Positions 37,114-46,130 of a stretch of 64,000 bases of DNA are shown in pieces. The translations under genes and the position numbers were made by a program. Below the pieces are notes generated by a model that saw nothing but the letters and a program-made list of their open reading frames with translations, made no database searches and was not told the DNA's origin. Each line of letters starts with the position of its first letter. The stretch's first letter is position 1. The DNA comes from Planctomicrobium piriforme (lineage in GTDB: Bacteria; Planctomycetota; Planctomycetia; Planctomycetales; Planctomycetaceae), in the NCBI RefSeq assembly GCF_900113665.1, contig NZ_FOQD01000003.1:310001-374000 (forward strand), in the 5' to 3' direction.

Positions 37114-38031
37114 ATGCCCAGAACTGCGTCCTTCGCCGCCTGTACCACTGCTTTGTTGTTGCTGTGGATTACGGTCGGCCCATTCGCGCTGGCTCAGAAG
37201 ACCGACGTCCCGCAGGTCGCGCAGCCGATCCCTGAGAGTACTATTCACAATCTGCACCGCCTCGGTCCGAATCTGTATTCCGGCGCAGGTCCGGAAACGG
37301 AGGTTGACTTTGATGCTCTCAAGAAACTGGGCGTCGTCACGATCATCAGCGTCGATGGCGCTGTCCCAAATGTCGAAGCCGCACGCTCGCGGGGGATGCG
37401 GTACGTCCATATTCCGATTCAATATCGGGGCGTTCCCATCGATGCACAGCGGGCCTTGGTGGCCGCAGTGCGCAGCAGCGAAGGGCCGGTGTTTGTGCAT
37501 TGCCATCACGGGCTCCATCGAGGCCCGGCCGCGGCGGCGGTGTGTGCGATCTCGACAAATCTGTTGACGAACGCCCAGGCGGTCGCCTTTCTCAAACAAG
37601 CCGGAACCGGCTCCCAGTATCAAGGCCTGTACGGCGACGTCGCCGGCTTCCGTATGCTGACGCCCGACGAAGAGAAGTCGCTCCCGCCAGTCGTGTTGAA
37701 GGAGTCCGTCGAGATCGGCTCGCTGGCTGATGCGATGGTGCGGATCGACGCATTGTCGGACGAACTTCAAGCCCGACTCAAAGCCATAGACTCAAAAGCT
37801 GTACCGACCACCCCACCGGCCTGGCAGGATGAAGCCACGCAACTGCACGAAGAACTTCAAGAGGCGGCGCGTCTGCTTACCGGCAATGCCGATCTCAAAC
37901 AGAAACTGCAAACCTCAGCCGACGTGAGTCTGCAGTTGTCAAAGTCGGCCGCACCTGTCACCGCGGCACACCTGTTCGCGACGCTGAAAGGCCAATGCAA
38001 AAACTGCCACGCCGAATACCGAGACAAATGA
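37114..38031 (+). CDS. Exported CX5R phosphatase domain fused to a C-terminal c-type heme motif
   Basis: A 305-residue protein with a signal peptide (ASFAACTTALLLLWITVGPF, then ALAQ). Domain 1 (about 45-200) is a tyrosine-phosphatase/DSP-like fold: NLYSGAGPETEVDFDALKKL, GVVTIISVDG, and the P-loop VHCHHGLHRGPAAAA where C130-X5-R136 fits the phosphatase signature. An acidic, helical segment follows. The last 60 residues (SADVSLQLSKSAAPVTAAHL) end CKNCHAEYR at 295-303, a CxxCH heme site in the style of cytochrome c' C-termini. The export signal and heme motif put it in the periplasm. A phosphatase/heme fusion is unusual; activity needs testing. Confidence 0.8.
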   Translation: MPRTASFAACTTALLLLWITVGPFALAQKTDVPQVAQPIPESTIHNLHRLGPNLYSGAGPETEVDFDALKKLGVVTIISVDGAVPNVEAARSRGMRYVHIPIQYRGVPIDAQRALVAAVRSSEGPVFVHCHHGLHRGPAAAAVCAISTNLLTNAQAVAFLKQAGTGSQYQGLYGDVAGFRMLTPDEEKSLPPVVLKESVEIGSLADAMVRIDALSDELQARLKAIDSKAVPTTPPAWQDEATQLHEELQEAARLLTGNADLKQKLQTSADVSLQLSKSAAPVTAAHLFATLKGQCKNCHAEYRDK

Positions 38032-38209
38032 TCTTTGGCAATCACGTTCTTTCCATTTTTCACGGGGTTCAAGCGACTTCAAAAAAGTGTGAAATCAGCA
38101 GCTACGATCCGGCAATGCCGCAACGTATACTCAAACAGTCAAGAAGACGGGGAGAAACCAGCAGACGCCGATCTGCTTCCATCCAATCACCGGAAAGCCC
38201 GCTTCGTCC

Positions 38210-38755
38210 ATGGCCACCAAATCGATTCGCCCCAGCATCGCAGAAACGTCCTATCGATACTTCGACCGGCCGTTGCATCCCGAACTGTTCTCACCCGCCA
38301 TCACCGGTCGCGTCCGCACTCAACGGTACGACATGACGTTCGGCATCTGCCAGGGGGGACACTATCTGCAGATGCATTCACACGGCCACGCGATTGTGGA
38401 AGTGACCGCGCCCGAAAGTCAGGTGCTGTCCACTTATGGACTGCAGCAGACCTATTTCTTCAGCGGCCAGGAAGAACTGGTTCTCGAATCGAAAAAGCCG
38501 TTCGGGTATCACTTCGCCGGCCAGGTCGACGCCGTCGATTTCGCCGTCTTCACCCGAGTGCAGATGGAACTGGAGATCGAAGCCTCACGAGCGTTTCTCT
38601 CCTACCAGTTCCCCGCCACTCACCGCCTGCTGCCCGGCCCCTTGAGCCTCGCGCAAGTGGAAGGCAACGACCGCTCCCTGACGGTGAACACGTTCCACAC
38701 GTTCCCCGATGACTTGGCGGTACTGCGAACGCAGACTCTGTTTGAGTTCGCTTGA
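38210..38755 (+). CDS. DUF2617-like protein
   Basis: A 181-residue soluble protein starting ATG 38210. Strand-rich sequence with SYRYFDRPLHPELF, GRVRTQRYDMTFGICQGGHYL, HGHAIVEVTAPESQVLSTYG, FSGQEELVLESKKPFGYHF and FHTFPDDLAVLRTQTLFEF. It resembles the DUF2617 family, so the call is tentative. No signal peptide or helix. Its stop lies at the edge of the 15-bp inverted repeat 38755-38835. Confidence 0.6.
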   Translation: MATKSIRPSIAETSYRYFDRPLHPELFSPAITGRVRTQRYDMTFGICQGGHYLQMHSHGHAIVEVTAPESQVLSTYGLQQTYFFSGQEELVLESKKPFGYHFAGQVDAVDFAVFTRVQMELEIEASRAFLSYQFPATHRLLPGPLSLAQVEGNDRSLTVNTFHTFPDDLAVLRTQTLFEFA

Positions 38756-38867
38756 TTGTCCCGGACGCTCAAACTCCAACCTGAAATAACGGGGTTCGGT
38801 TTTCGGGAAAGCAATGATTCAGCGTCCGGGACAATGGCTGGCAAGCTCCACGGTATCCGGGACAATT
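38755..38867. repeat. 15-bp perfect inverted repeat with a third partial copy
   Basis: ATTGTCCCGGACGCT at 38755-38769 and AGCGTCCGGGACAAT at 38821-38835 are exact complements. TCCGGGACAATT recurs at 38856-38867. The first arm starts on the last base of a stop codon. It could form a 51-nt-loop hairpin in the transcript of the DUF2617-like gene. Confidence 0.85.
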
Positions 38868-38916
38868 CCACCGGCGGCCACTATGATTGGCGGACCTCTA
38901 ATTCGCTGATCAGCTC

Positions 38917-40374
38917 ATGACCACCGCCGCACTCCCGACCCAGACCGATCTCGTTTCCCGCCTGCTGGCGGTGCTTGGCGAGGATGCCGTGCTGGCTTCC
39001 GCTGACGAACGACTCGTCTACGAGTGCGACGGGTATGTCGTCGAGAAACGGATGCCCGACGTGGTCGTGTTTCCGGCAAATACCCAGCAGGTGGCCGAGG
39101 TCGTCAAACTCTGCAATGAGTTCCAGGTTCCGTTCGTTCCCCGTGGAGCCGGCACCAGTCTGGCCGGAGGAACTCTGCCTGTCGGGGGCGGCGTGATGAT
39201 CTGTACGACGCGGATGCGGGAGATCCTTGAGATCAATCTGCGCGACCGGTATGCGGTCGTGCAGCCGGGCACGGTGAATGTGCATCTGACGCAGAAATTG
39301 AAGGGGACCGGTTTTCATTTCGCCCCCGATCCCTCATCGCAGGGAGCCTGTACGATCGGCGGGAACGTCGCCACAAACTCCGGCGGCCCGCATACGCTGA
39401 AATACGGCGTGACGGTGAATCATGTCCTCGGCCTGGAAGTGGTGCTGCCGAGCGGGGAGATCGCGATTCTCGGAGGACCATGCGAGGACTCGCCAGGTTA
39501 CGACCTGACGGGTCTGTTCGTTGGCAGCGAGGGAACGTTCGGCATCTGCACGAAAATCTGGGTCCGGCTGACACGCGACCCAGTCGCTTATCGCACGATG
39601 CTGGGGATCTTCGAAACGGTGTCGCAAGCGACCGAAGCCATCAGCGGCATCATCGGAGCCGGAATCATTCCCGCAGCACTCGAGATGATGGACCAGGGGA
39701 TCGTCGGCGCCGTGGAAGCGGCGTTCCACTTCGGGTTTCCGCTCGATGCCGGGGCAGTGCTGCTCATTGAAGTCGATGGACTGGAAGCAGGTCTTGATGC
39801 GGAGGCCGAGCGGATTGCGTCCATCTGCATGGAACACGGCGCACGGGAAGTTCGCCGGGCAAACTCGCCGCAGGAACGGCAACTGCTCTGGAAATGCCGC
39901 AAGCAGGCCTTCGGCGCGATCGGTCGACTGGCTCCCAGCTTCTGCACGCAGGACGGCGTGGTCCCCCGCACCAAACTACCTGAGATTCTGACCTTCATTC
40001 AGGAAACCGGAGTCCGGCACGGGCTGCGGATCGTGAATGTGTTCCATGCCGGCGACGGGAACATTCACCCTATTCTGCTGTTCGATGAACGGGACGCCGA
40101 TCAGGTGCGACGAGTGATTCTGGCGGGGGACGAAATTCTGACGAAGTGCATCGAACTCGGCGGCAGCGTCACCGGCGAACACGGCATCGGCGTCGAAAAA
40201 ATCAGCTTCATGGACAAGCTGTTCACGCCGACCGATCTGGCCGTGATGGCCGATGTCCACCATGTCTTCAATCCCGACGGCCGCTGCAGTCCGCAGAAAA
40301 TGTTGCCCACTTCGGCCGGTTGCGGAGCCGAGCACATTCATCGCTCGAAACCGGGACGCCGCGCAGCGCTGTAG
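38917..40374 (+). CDS. glcD: FAD-linked oxidase, glycolate oxidase subunit GlcD-like
   Basis: A 485-residue flavoprotein of the FAD-binding oxidase/VAO superfamily. FAD-binding PFVPRGAGTSLAGGTLPVGG and PDPSSQGACTIGGNVATNSG flank the pyrophosphate-binding loop. The C-terminal domain has VFHAGDGNIHPILLFDERD and TGEHGIGVEKISFMDKLF. This is the catalytic subunit of glycolate/D-lactate oxidases, feeding electrons through partner GlcE/F proteins; no partners are near here. It may act as a D-2-hydroxyacid dehydrogenase. Cytosolic or membrane-peripheral. Convergent with the encapsulin gene. Confidence 0.93.
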   Translation: MTTAALPTQTDLVSRLLAVLGEDAVLASADERLVYECDGYVVEKRMPDVVVFPANTQQVAEVVKLCNEFQVPFVPRGAGTSLAGGTLPVGGGVMICTTRMREILEINLRDRYAVVQPGTVNVHLTQKLKGTGFHFAPDPSSQGACTIGGNVATNSGGPHTLKYGVTVNHVLGLEVVLPSGEIAILGGPCEDSPGYDLTGLFVGSEGTFGICTKIWVRLTRDPVAYRTMLGIFETVSQATEAISGIIGAGIIPAALEMMDQGIVGAVEAAFHFGFPLDAGAVLLIEVDGLEAGLDAEAERIASICMEHGAREVRRANSPQERQLLWKCRKQAFGAIGRLAPSFCTQDGVVPRTKLPEILTFIQETGVRHGLRIVNVFHAGDGNIHPILLFDERDADQVRRVILAGDEILTKCIELGGSVTGEHGIGVEKISFMDKLFTPTDLAVMADVHHVFNPDGRCSPQKMLPTSAGCGAEHIHRSKPGRRAAL

Positions 40375-40413
40375 ACGCGTGCGACAGAGCAAAGCGTCAG
40401 CGAGTGCATTCCG

Positions 40414-41220
40414 CTATTTCTTCTGCGGCGTCAGCACGACGGCCGCTTCCGACGTCTGCATTACAAACGTGAACGTTTCCTGCAGGTACAACTGCACCGC
40501 GTTGGCCGAATGGCTCAAATAGCCGATTGAAATGTCCTGGCCGAGATAGAGATCAAAATCTCCGCCGCGTGTGCTGAGCACGACTCCCCCTTCAATCGCA
40601 GGACACCAGATGATCTCGCCGTCCACGAGACTCTGAACATGCTTCCGCACGGGATACCCGTCGTCGCTGGCGGCGTTCACCGCAGTATAGGCGTCCGCTC
40701 CCAGCAAGAGAGTGTAGGGCCCGTTGACTCCCGCGAGACGAAGTTGATTCACCGCCTGCGCGACAGTTTCAGCGTACGAATTGACGTCGGCCGGCAGCGT
40801 CAAGATTGGGTTGCTGGTCCCTTGCCGGATGCCTTGAATGCCGGCCTCGCCATACCCTTCGAAAACGGCGCGGTCTTCGGCGAAAGCGAGCTTGCGGGCA
40901 GCCTCTTTCAATGGCGCCCAGTCCGAGTCCATCGCCCCGCGTTCCACATCGTCGATGGCCTGACGCTGGAGTTCGAATGTGGCACGCAGTTCCACCAGAG
41001 GCCTGACTTCACGCTGCGCTGACTGCACGCCGTCGGTGAGCGGCTTGATCGGTCGCTGATGACCGGTATCGACCGCGGCCAGTTCGAGGCCGCCAGGACC
41101 GTTCACATCAACCACGCGTCGCGCTGCCAGATAGCGTTTCAGAGTGCGCGAGGCTTCTTCTTCGATTTGAGACCAGGCCGCGCTAGAAATCGGGGCCAAT
41201 TCGCGATGCAGATTGTTCAT
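40414..41220 (-). CDS. Encapsulin nanocompartment shell protein (family 1)
   Basis: A 268-residue protein with the HK97-like fold of family-1 encapsulins, known as linocin-M18/CFP29 type. Diagnostic segments are LHRELAPISSAAWSQIEEEA (N-arm), TLKRYLAARRVVDVNGPGGL, VQSAQREVRPLVELRATFEL (E-loop), AFAEDRAVFEGYGEAGIQGI and LLLGADAYTAVNAASDDGYP, plus FDLYLGQDISIGYLSHSANA near the C-terminus. Length is typical. The ATG overlaps the stop of the DyP gene by 4 nt (ATGA), so cargo and shell are translationally coupled. Encapsulins self-assemble into 24-32 nm (or larger) cages. It is the core of a peroxidase nanocompartment. Confidence 0.95.
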   Translation of the reverse strand: MNNLHRELAPISSAAWSQIEEEASRTLKRYLAARRVVDVNGPGGLELAAVDTGHQRPIKPLTDGVQSAQREVRPLVELRATFELQRQAIDDVERGAMDSDWAPLKEAARKLAFAEDRAVFEGYGEAGIQGIRQGTSNPILTLPADVNSYAETVAQAVNQLRLAGVNGPYTLLLGADAYTAVNAASDDGYPVRKHVQSLVDGEIIWCPAIEGGVVLSTRGGDFDLYLGQDISIGYLSHSANAVQLYLQETFTFVMQTSEAAVVLTPQKK

Positions 41221-42275
41221 GACTGTCTTTTCTTGTCTTTTAATGAACCGATGCCGAGCGAGCCGTCCGCCGATGCGGGCGAACGTGACGCATTTTCATC
41301 GCGTGGAAGGACGGTTGGGTTAGGCGCTGCCTGTGGAATTTCTGGCGAGGCTCCCAGGGTGTCGAGGAGCGAAAGGGATGGAACGAAAAACAAACTGCCT
41401 GTGACCGCGCGACTGACATCCAGGAGACGGTCGTAGTTGCCCGGCGGCCGGCCGATGAACATGTTCTCCAGCATCTGCTCGATCACCGCCGGCGATCGGG
41501 CATAGCCGATGAAATACGTCCCGAACTCCCCTTTGCCGACGTCGCCGAAAGACATGTTGTCTCTCAGGATTTCTTTCTCTTCACCGTTCTCGACGATGGT
41601 GGTCAGCGCGTTGTGTGCGAAGGTCGGCTTGACGGCGTCGTCGAGTTCGATGTTCGAGAGCTTCGTCCTGCCGATGATCTTCTCTTGCGTCTCCACCGGC
41701 AGCGCATTCCATTTCCCCATGTCATGCAAATACTTTTGCACGATCACATAGCTGCCGCCGACAAACGCGGGGTCTTCCTCCCCGATGATGGTGGCGTCCA
41801 CCGCGTCCTGACCTGCGGGATTTTCCGTCCCGTCGACGAAACCGAGAAGATCCCGGTCGTCGAAGTATTTGAACCCGTGGGTTTCGTCTTCAATGGTCAC
41901 CGCCGACCCGAGTTTCAACATGATCTGCGTCGCCAGCTCAAAGCACAAATCCATGCGTGTGGCGCGAATATGAAACAGGAGATCTCCCGGCGTGGACACG
42001 GCATGATACCGACCGCGCACCTCACGGAAAGGGTGCAAGTCCTTTGGCGCCGGCTCGCCGAAAAGCCGCTTCCACGCGTGAGCACCGAACCCGATCACAC
42101 AGGACAGGCAGCCGTCGAGATCACGCGAGCCCACCGCGCGGAGCAGGGCAGGCAACTCCCCGCAAAAGTTCCTCACCGCTGCGTCATGCTCTTCGCCGGC
42201 ATTCGCGGTGGCGACAAGAAACATGGCGGTCCGCTGAAGCCCGGCAGTGACTGGCTGGCTGTCGATCGATGACAC
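41217..42275 (-). CDS. DyP-type peroxidase, encapsulated cargo
   Basis: A 352-residue heme peroxidase of the DyP family starting at GTG 42275. Conserved residues are the distal Asp148 in GFVDGTENP (145-153), the likely proximal His221 in PTFAHNALT and the distal Arg238 in EILRDNMSFG. After the enzymatic fold ends (SLLDTLGAS) a disordered linker rich in Pro/Ser leads to DGSLGIGSLK at 337-346, the typical encapsulin targeting peptide of DyP cargo. It is the only other gene in the unit. It probably oxidises dyes, phenols or toxic substrates inside the shell, with H2O2; physiological substrate unknown. Confidence 0.95.
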   Translation of the reverse strand: MSSIDSQPVTAGLQRTAMFLVATANAGEEHDAAVRNFCGELPALLRAVGSRDLDGCLSCVIGFGAHAWKRLFGEPAPKDLHPFREVRGRYHAVSTPGDLLFHIRATRMDLCFELATQIMLKLGSAVTIEDETHGFKYFDDRDLLGFVDGTENPAGQDAVDATIIGEEDPAFVGGSYVIVQKYLHDMGKWNALPVETQEKIIGRTKLSNIELDDAVKPTFAHNALTTIVENGEEKEILRDNMSFGDVGKGEFGTYFIGYARSPAVIEQMLENMFIGRPPGNYDRLLDVSRAVTGSLFFVPSLSLLDTLGASPEIPQAAPNPTVLPRDENASRSPASADGSLGIGSLKDKKRQS

Positions 42276-42464
42276 GAATCTGATTCCCGCTCGTCTTGTG
42301 AAACTGCCCGCAACAAATTGCTCTAACTTCGACCGCCAGTTTTTCGCTCACCGTTGTACCTCATTTTCGCTGAGTCCGCATCCGCTCGCCAGCGAGATTG
42401 ACCCCTGCCGCCGGGAGGCTGATACTGACCTCTGCTGCATTGAGAAGATAATCAGAGGTCCACG

Positions 42465-44165
42465 ATGTTCATCGCCAGATCCCCAGTCCGTCGTCACCGA
42501 TCCACGCATCCCATCCACTGCGGAATTGCGACGCTCATACTGCTGAGCTTGTCAGCGAATGTGTCTTTTGCCGATGAAAAGCATGAATCGAAGACAGCTG
42601 CGGCCAGCGCGCCCAATATCGTCATTATCATGGCGGATGACTTGGGGTTCTCCGATCTCGGGTGTTATGGGGGCGAGATTCAGACCCCGCAGCTTGATCG
42701 CCTGGCCGCGAACGGGTTGCGGTTCACCCAGTTCTATAACACCGCGCGGTGCTGGCCCACGCGGGCAGCGCTCATGACCGGCTACTACCCGCAACAGGTG
42801 CATCGCGACGAGCTCGACGGTCTCGGCGGAGGGGGGAAGGGACGGCGTCAGCCGTGGGCACAGTTGCTGCCGGCCTTGCTCAAGCCGCAAGGCTATCGCT
42901 GCTACCACGCCGGCAAATGGCACATCGACGGGCCTGCACTCGCGGCCGGGTTTGACCACTCTTACATCGGCGAAGGGGGACGATTTTTTAATCCCCGCCA
43001 GCATTTTGAAGACGATGTGAAGCTGCCTGCGGTCGACCCAGAAAGCGGTTACTACGCGACGACGGCCACCGCCGACTATGCTCTCAAATACCTGAAGTCA
43101 CACCAGGCAGACCACAAGCAGAATCCGTTTCTGCTGTATCTGGCATTCATCGCTCCGCACTTCCCGTTGCAGGCTCCACAAGCAGACATCGACCGCTATC
43201 GGAGCCGATACCACGAAGGCTGGGACGTGCTGCGGGAGCAGCGGTATGGTCGTCAGCGTGACGCCGGGCTGGTGAACACCCCGCTCTCCGCGCTCGAACC
43301 ACAGGTCGGGCCGCCCTATGACTTCCCGAAGGCGATTGAAAAGCTAGGACCGGGCGAGGTGAATCGTCCGCTCACCTGGTCGAGCCTGACATCCGAGCAG
43401 CAGCAGTTTCAGGCAACGAAGATGGCGATTCATGCCGCGATGGTCGACCGCATGGACCAGGAAATTGGCCGCGTCCTCGAACAGATCCGCGCGATGCAGG
43501 CCTGGGACAACACCCTGATTCTCTTCCTCTCAGACAACGGCGCGAGTGCCGAGATCATGGTTCGCGACGATGGCCACGATCCCGCTGCGCCGCCGGGATC
43601 GGCAAAAAGCTACCTCTGCCTGGGGCCGGGATTTTCGAGTCTGGGGAACACTCCCTTTCGCCGCCACAAGACCTGGGTCCACGAAGGGGGCATCGCCACT
43701 CCCTTGATTGCGCACTGGCCTAAAGGAATCAGTGCTCGTGGGGAACTGCGCGAAACGCCGGCCCATGTGATCGACGTCGTCCCGACGTTGCTGGCGGCAG
43801 CCGGGATTGCCCCGCCAAAAACATTCGACGGAGAGCCGGTTCCGGCACTGCCTGGCAAGAGCCTATTGCCCGCGTTTCATCACAACGCCGATCTCGACCG
43901 CGAATGCCTGTGGTGGCTGCACGAAGGCAACCGCGCCGTTCGCAAAGAGAACTGGAAACTGGTCGCCGCCAAAGGAGAACCATGGGAGTTGTACGACCTG
44001 ACAACCGATCGGGCCGAATCAAACAACCTCGCAACTGCGCAGCCGGAACTCGTGAAAGAGCTAGACGCCCTCTGGCATCAGAAGTTGAAAGAGTTCACCG
44101 AGCTGGCTGCGCAGACGCCGGAACTGGGGCAGCCGGAGAAGGGGAAGAACAACCGACAGGAATAA
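42465..44165 (+). CDS. Exported type I sulfatase
   Basis: A 566-residue alkaline-phosphatase-superfamily sulfatase with a signal region (about 15-36, GIATLILLSLSANVSFAD). The metal-binding Asp pair is in NIVIIMADDLGFSDLG (58-59). The formylglycine motif is CWPTR with Cys96 and Arg100, followed by AALMTGYYPQ; it should be converted by an FGE-type maturase elsewhere. Further family motifs are CYHAGKWHIDG, LFLSDNGAS and GGIATPLIAHWPKGI. It likely desulfates algal-type polysaccharides in the periplasm or outside. Divergent from the encapsulin/DyP unit across 189 bp. Confidence 0.93.
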   Translation: MFIARSPVRRHRSTHPIHCGIATLILLSLSANVSFADEKHESKTAAASAPNIVIIMADDLGFSDLGCYGGEIQTPQLDRLAANGLRFTQFYNTARCWPTRAALMTGYYPQQVHRDELDGLGGGGKGRRQPWAQLLPALLKPQGYRCYHAGKWHIDGPALAAGFDHSYIGEGGRFFNPRQHFEDDVKLPAVDPESGYYATTATADYALKYLKSHQADHKQNPFLLYLAFIAPHFPLQAPQADIDRYRSRYHEGWDVLREQRYGRQRDAGLVNTPLSALEPQVGPPYDFPKAIEKLGPGEVNRPLTWSSLTSEQQQFQATKMAIHAAMVDRMDQEIGRVLEQIRAMQAWDNTLILFLSDNGASAEIMVRDDGHDPAAPPGSAKSYLCLGPGFSSLGNTPFRRHKTWVHEGGIATPLIAHWPKGISARGELRETPAHVIDVVPTLLAAAGIAPPKTFDGEPVPALPGKSLLPAFHHNADLDRECLWWLHEGNRAVRKENWKLVAAKGEPWELYDLTTDRAESNNLATAQPELVKELDALWHQKLKEFTELAAQTPELGQPEKGKNNRQE

Positions 44166-44205
44166 CCGTAGGTGTTTTTAAACGCATCGCACGAACTTCA
44201 TTCAC

Positions 44206-44727
44206 TCAGCTCCGCGATGAGATGAGATGATGTTCGCTGGCGAGGACGATTCCTAAAACAATCGGAACAAGTCTGTCGTGGAGATTCCCGCGTATCACCC
44301 CGGAATAGGCTACGACCCTCTGCACGAACGAACAAAGAGTCAGATCCCTCGCCTCAAGAAACCACGTCGCCACGCGAACGCCGCTCCCTTGTTGACGCAG
44401 AGTGACTGAACTAGCAACGACGTTACACCGCAGTCGTCTCCCTTCACAAATAAATTGCTCACCGCCGATGTCCCACGCTCCGATTCGGATCGTCCTGGAA
44501 TCGGGAGTTGAGTGGGGATCCACGACAGGCGGTCGTCTCGACGAAAAACCAAAACCAACGGATTGACCGTCTACCGTTATGCTGATGCCATGAAGAGAAG
44601 AAATTGGGCCGGCCGCGGCGTATTGATGTCCGTCAGACCAGTCAAAGCATAGTATTTTGCCATCCATTTCAAATCGACCAAGACGTGGATGGTAGACCGG
44701 AATCGTGCGACCGTGAATTTGGATCAT
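44206..44727 (-). CDS. Hypothetical soluble protein
   Basis: A 173-residue protein from ATG 44727 (a TTG at 44787 would add 20 residues). It reads as strands with aromatic positions (IQIHGRTIPVYHPRLGRFEM, GKILCFDWSDGHQYAAAGPI, LHGISITVDGQSVGFGFSSR). The C-terminal half is hydrophobic and basic. No signal, motif or family recognised. Base composition is more AT-rich than neighbours, like the membrane protein gene at 45091, suggesting a recently acquired pair. Confidence 0.5.
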   Translation of the reverse strand: MIQIHGRTIPVYHPRLGRFEMDGKILCFDWSDGHQYAAAGPISSLHGISITVDGQSVGFGFSSRRPPVVDPHSTPDSRTIRIGAWDIGGEQFICEGRRLRCNVVASSVTLRQQGSGVRVATWFLEARDLTLCSFVQRVVAYSGVIRGNLHDRLVPIVLGIVLASEHHLISSRS

Positions 44728-45090
44728 GTACTCATGACGCCATCTCAATGGGCACAGAGGGAGCAGAATTCGAAATCGAACCGCCAAGAGTCACCAGCCT
44801 TCTCGTCTCGCAGCAGGACGCGGTGAATAAAACAACGTGACGGAACACTGATGATCGATTAACGAAGGGAAGTGCAGGGTGATGTCTCGCAATTCTGCCG
44901 TATGCTTTCGGTTTATTCACAGCACCAAAATGTTGCCAGACAAATTATAAGCTCGGCAACGCCGGAGCCCGCGTCAAGAGTGAGTTGGTCTTTTGACTGG
45001 GGTACGATCACACTGAGCGACTCTTGATATTGCCATCGCAGCACTCATGTCCGCGTTGCACGACCACACCAAGACCGGAGTACCTCGGTA
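44728..45090. other. Intergenic space, no gene seen
   Basis: 363 bp between the divergent genes 44206-44727 and 45091-45546. It is A/T-richer than the chromosome average. A short segment ACAAATTATAAG near 44940 could serve as a -10-like box. No convincing open frame; small ATG-started frames lack ribosome sites. Confidence 0.4.
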
Positions 45091-45546
45091 ATGCAAGATC
45101 CTTCAACTGATCCGATCTTCACAGCGGAAGAAATTGAAGCCATCGAGATCATGGAGGAAGACGAGGACGAAGAAGTCGCGAGATTCAACCTTGGCCAAAA
45201 GACCTTTGAGCGTCGAGCGTGGAACTTTCTCACAGGGATGGGCATGGGAACTGTTGCCGTGTACATCTACGCCAGGTGGATCATCCCGGTTCTCAGTTCC
45301 AACGCGCTGACTGAACCAGACTTACTCGATTTCCCGCTCGCAGCTGCTTTGTGCGTTTATTCCGCTGGATTTGTTTGGATGTTCCTGAACCTGAACACGA
45401 TCCTGAACCGGAGCTGGTTTTTTGGAGGAATCTTTGTTCTCGCGGGGCTTTGGGGACAGATGTGCGTTTTAGCAATCTTTCTAATTGGTGCGGTATTCTT
45501 TCTGGTCGCGTTGCTCGGGGTGGTAGGAGACTGGCTCGCGTCCTGA
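45091..45546 (+). CDS. Acidic-N-terminus membrane protein
   Basis: A 151-residue protein. An acidic stretch (FTAEEIEAIEIMEEDEDEEV) is followed by about four hydrophobic helices (GMGMGTVAVYIYARWIIPVL, LAAALCVYSAGFVWMFLNL, WFFGGIFVLAGLWGQMCVLA, IFLIGAVFFLVALLGVVG). It probably sits in the inner membrane with the charged region in the cytosol. No family recognised; no clear operon partner. Confidence 0.6.
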   Translation: MQDPSTDPIFTAEEIEAIEIMEEDEDEEVARFNLGQKTFERRAWNFLTGMGMGTVAVYIYARWIIPVLSSNALTEPDLLDFPLAAALCVYSAGFVWMFLNLNTILNRSWFFGGIFVLAGLWGQMCVLAIFLIGAVFFLVALLGVVGDWLAS

Positions 45547-45887
45547 ACGGCGACCACATACGTGGAAATGTGGCTTGGGCGCGATACTCATGTCGCGTCA
45601 GCAGCATGAGCATGCGAACGTGGGGCACGCGTTGCCTTGGATTCTACGGGAATCCCCCAAACAGGGAGAGGTTCGATCAAACGAGGCCACATCTCCGACC
45701 GGTTAATACCGGCAAGGCACAGACAAAAATGTCTATGCCACCAGTCAACTGAGCTGACAATCTCCTCCACTTCGCCGTGAAGACCCGGTGTTCCACCCTC
45801 TGGCGGGGGGCATGACATTGGCCTATCGCCTTCCCTGGGGCGCCTGGAGTAGACTGGACACACTCGTATCAGAGGGAAGAAGGATCC
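45547..45887. other. Intergenic space, no gene seen
   Basis: 341 bp upstream of the antitoxin gene. No ribosome-site-backed frame is present. Antitoxin promoter and operator must lie in its right part (about 45800-45880), but no inverted repeat was obvious to the eye. Confidence 0.4.
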
Positions 45888-46130
45888 ATGCAAACAATCA
45901 CAGCCACGTTTGAAGACGGCGTGCTGAAGCCTGCCCAGCCGCTTGATCTGCCGGCGCATGCCGAGGTTCGCATCACGATTGAATTGCTCAAAGCAGCCCC
46001 TCTCACTGTGGCAACATTGAACGCCTTCTTGAGAGACCTTCCCTCATTAGGTGATGATGCGGAAGCCTTCGCTCAAGACATTCGGACCCTCCGGACGGAG
46101 TTTCCACCGGAGGCGAATTTATGGGACTGA
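45888..46130 (+). CDS. DUF104-family antitoxin
   Basis: An 80-residue protein with GAAGGA just upstream. The N-terminal half QTITATFEDGVLKPAQPLDL PAHAEVRITIE fits the AF2212/DUF104 antitoxin type (short beta sheet, then helices); the spacing shown here is only to break the string. Residues 45-80 are a helical, toxin-binding tail. The last 10 nt overlap the VapC start at 46121. Likely autoregulated by the pair. Confidence 0.82.
   Translation: MQTITATFEDGVLKPAQPLDLPAHAEVRITIELLKAAPLTVATLNAFLRDLPSLGDDAEAFAQDIRTLRTEFPPEANLWD

Noticed and set aside
42276..42464. A third gene of the encapsulin unit in the divergent gap
   Set aside because: Only 189 bp, no ribosome-site-backed frame; it is promoter space for two divergent units.
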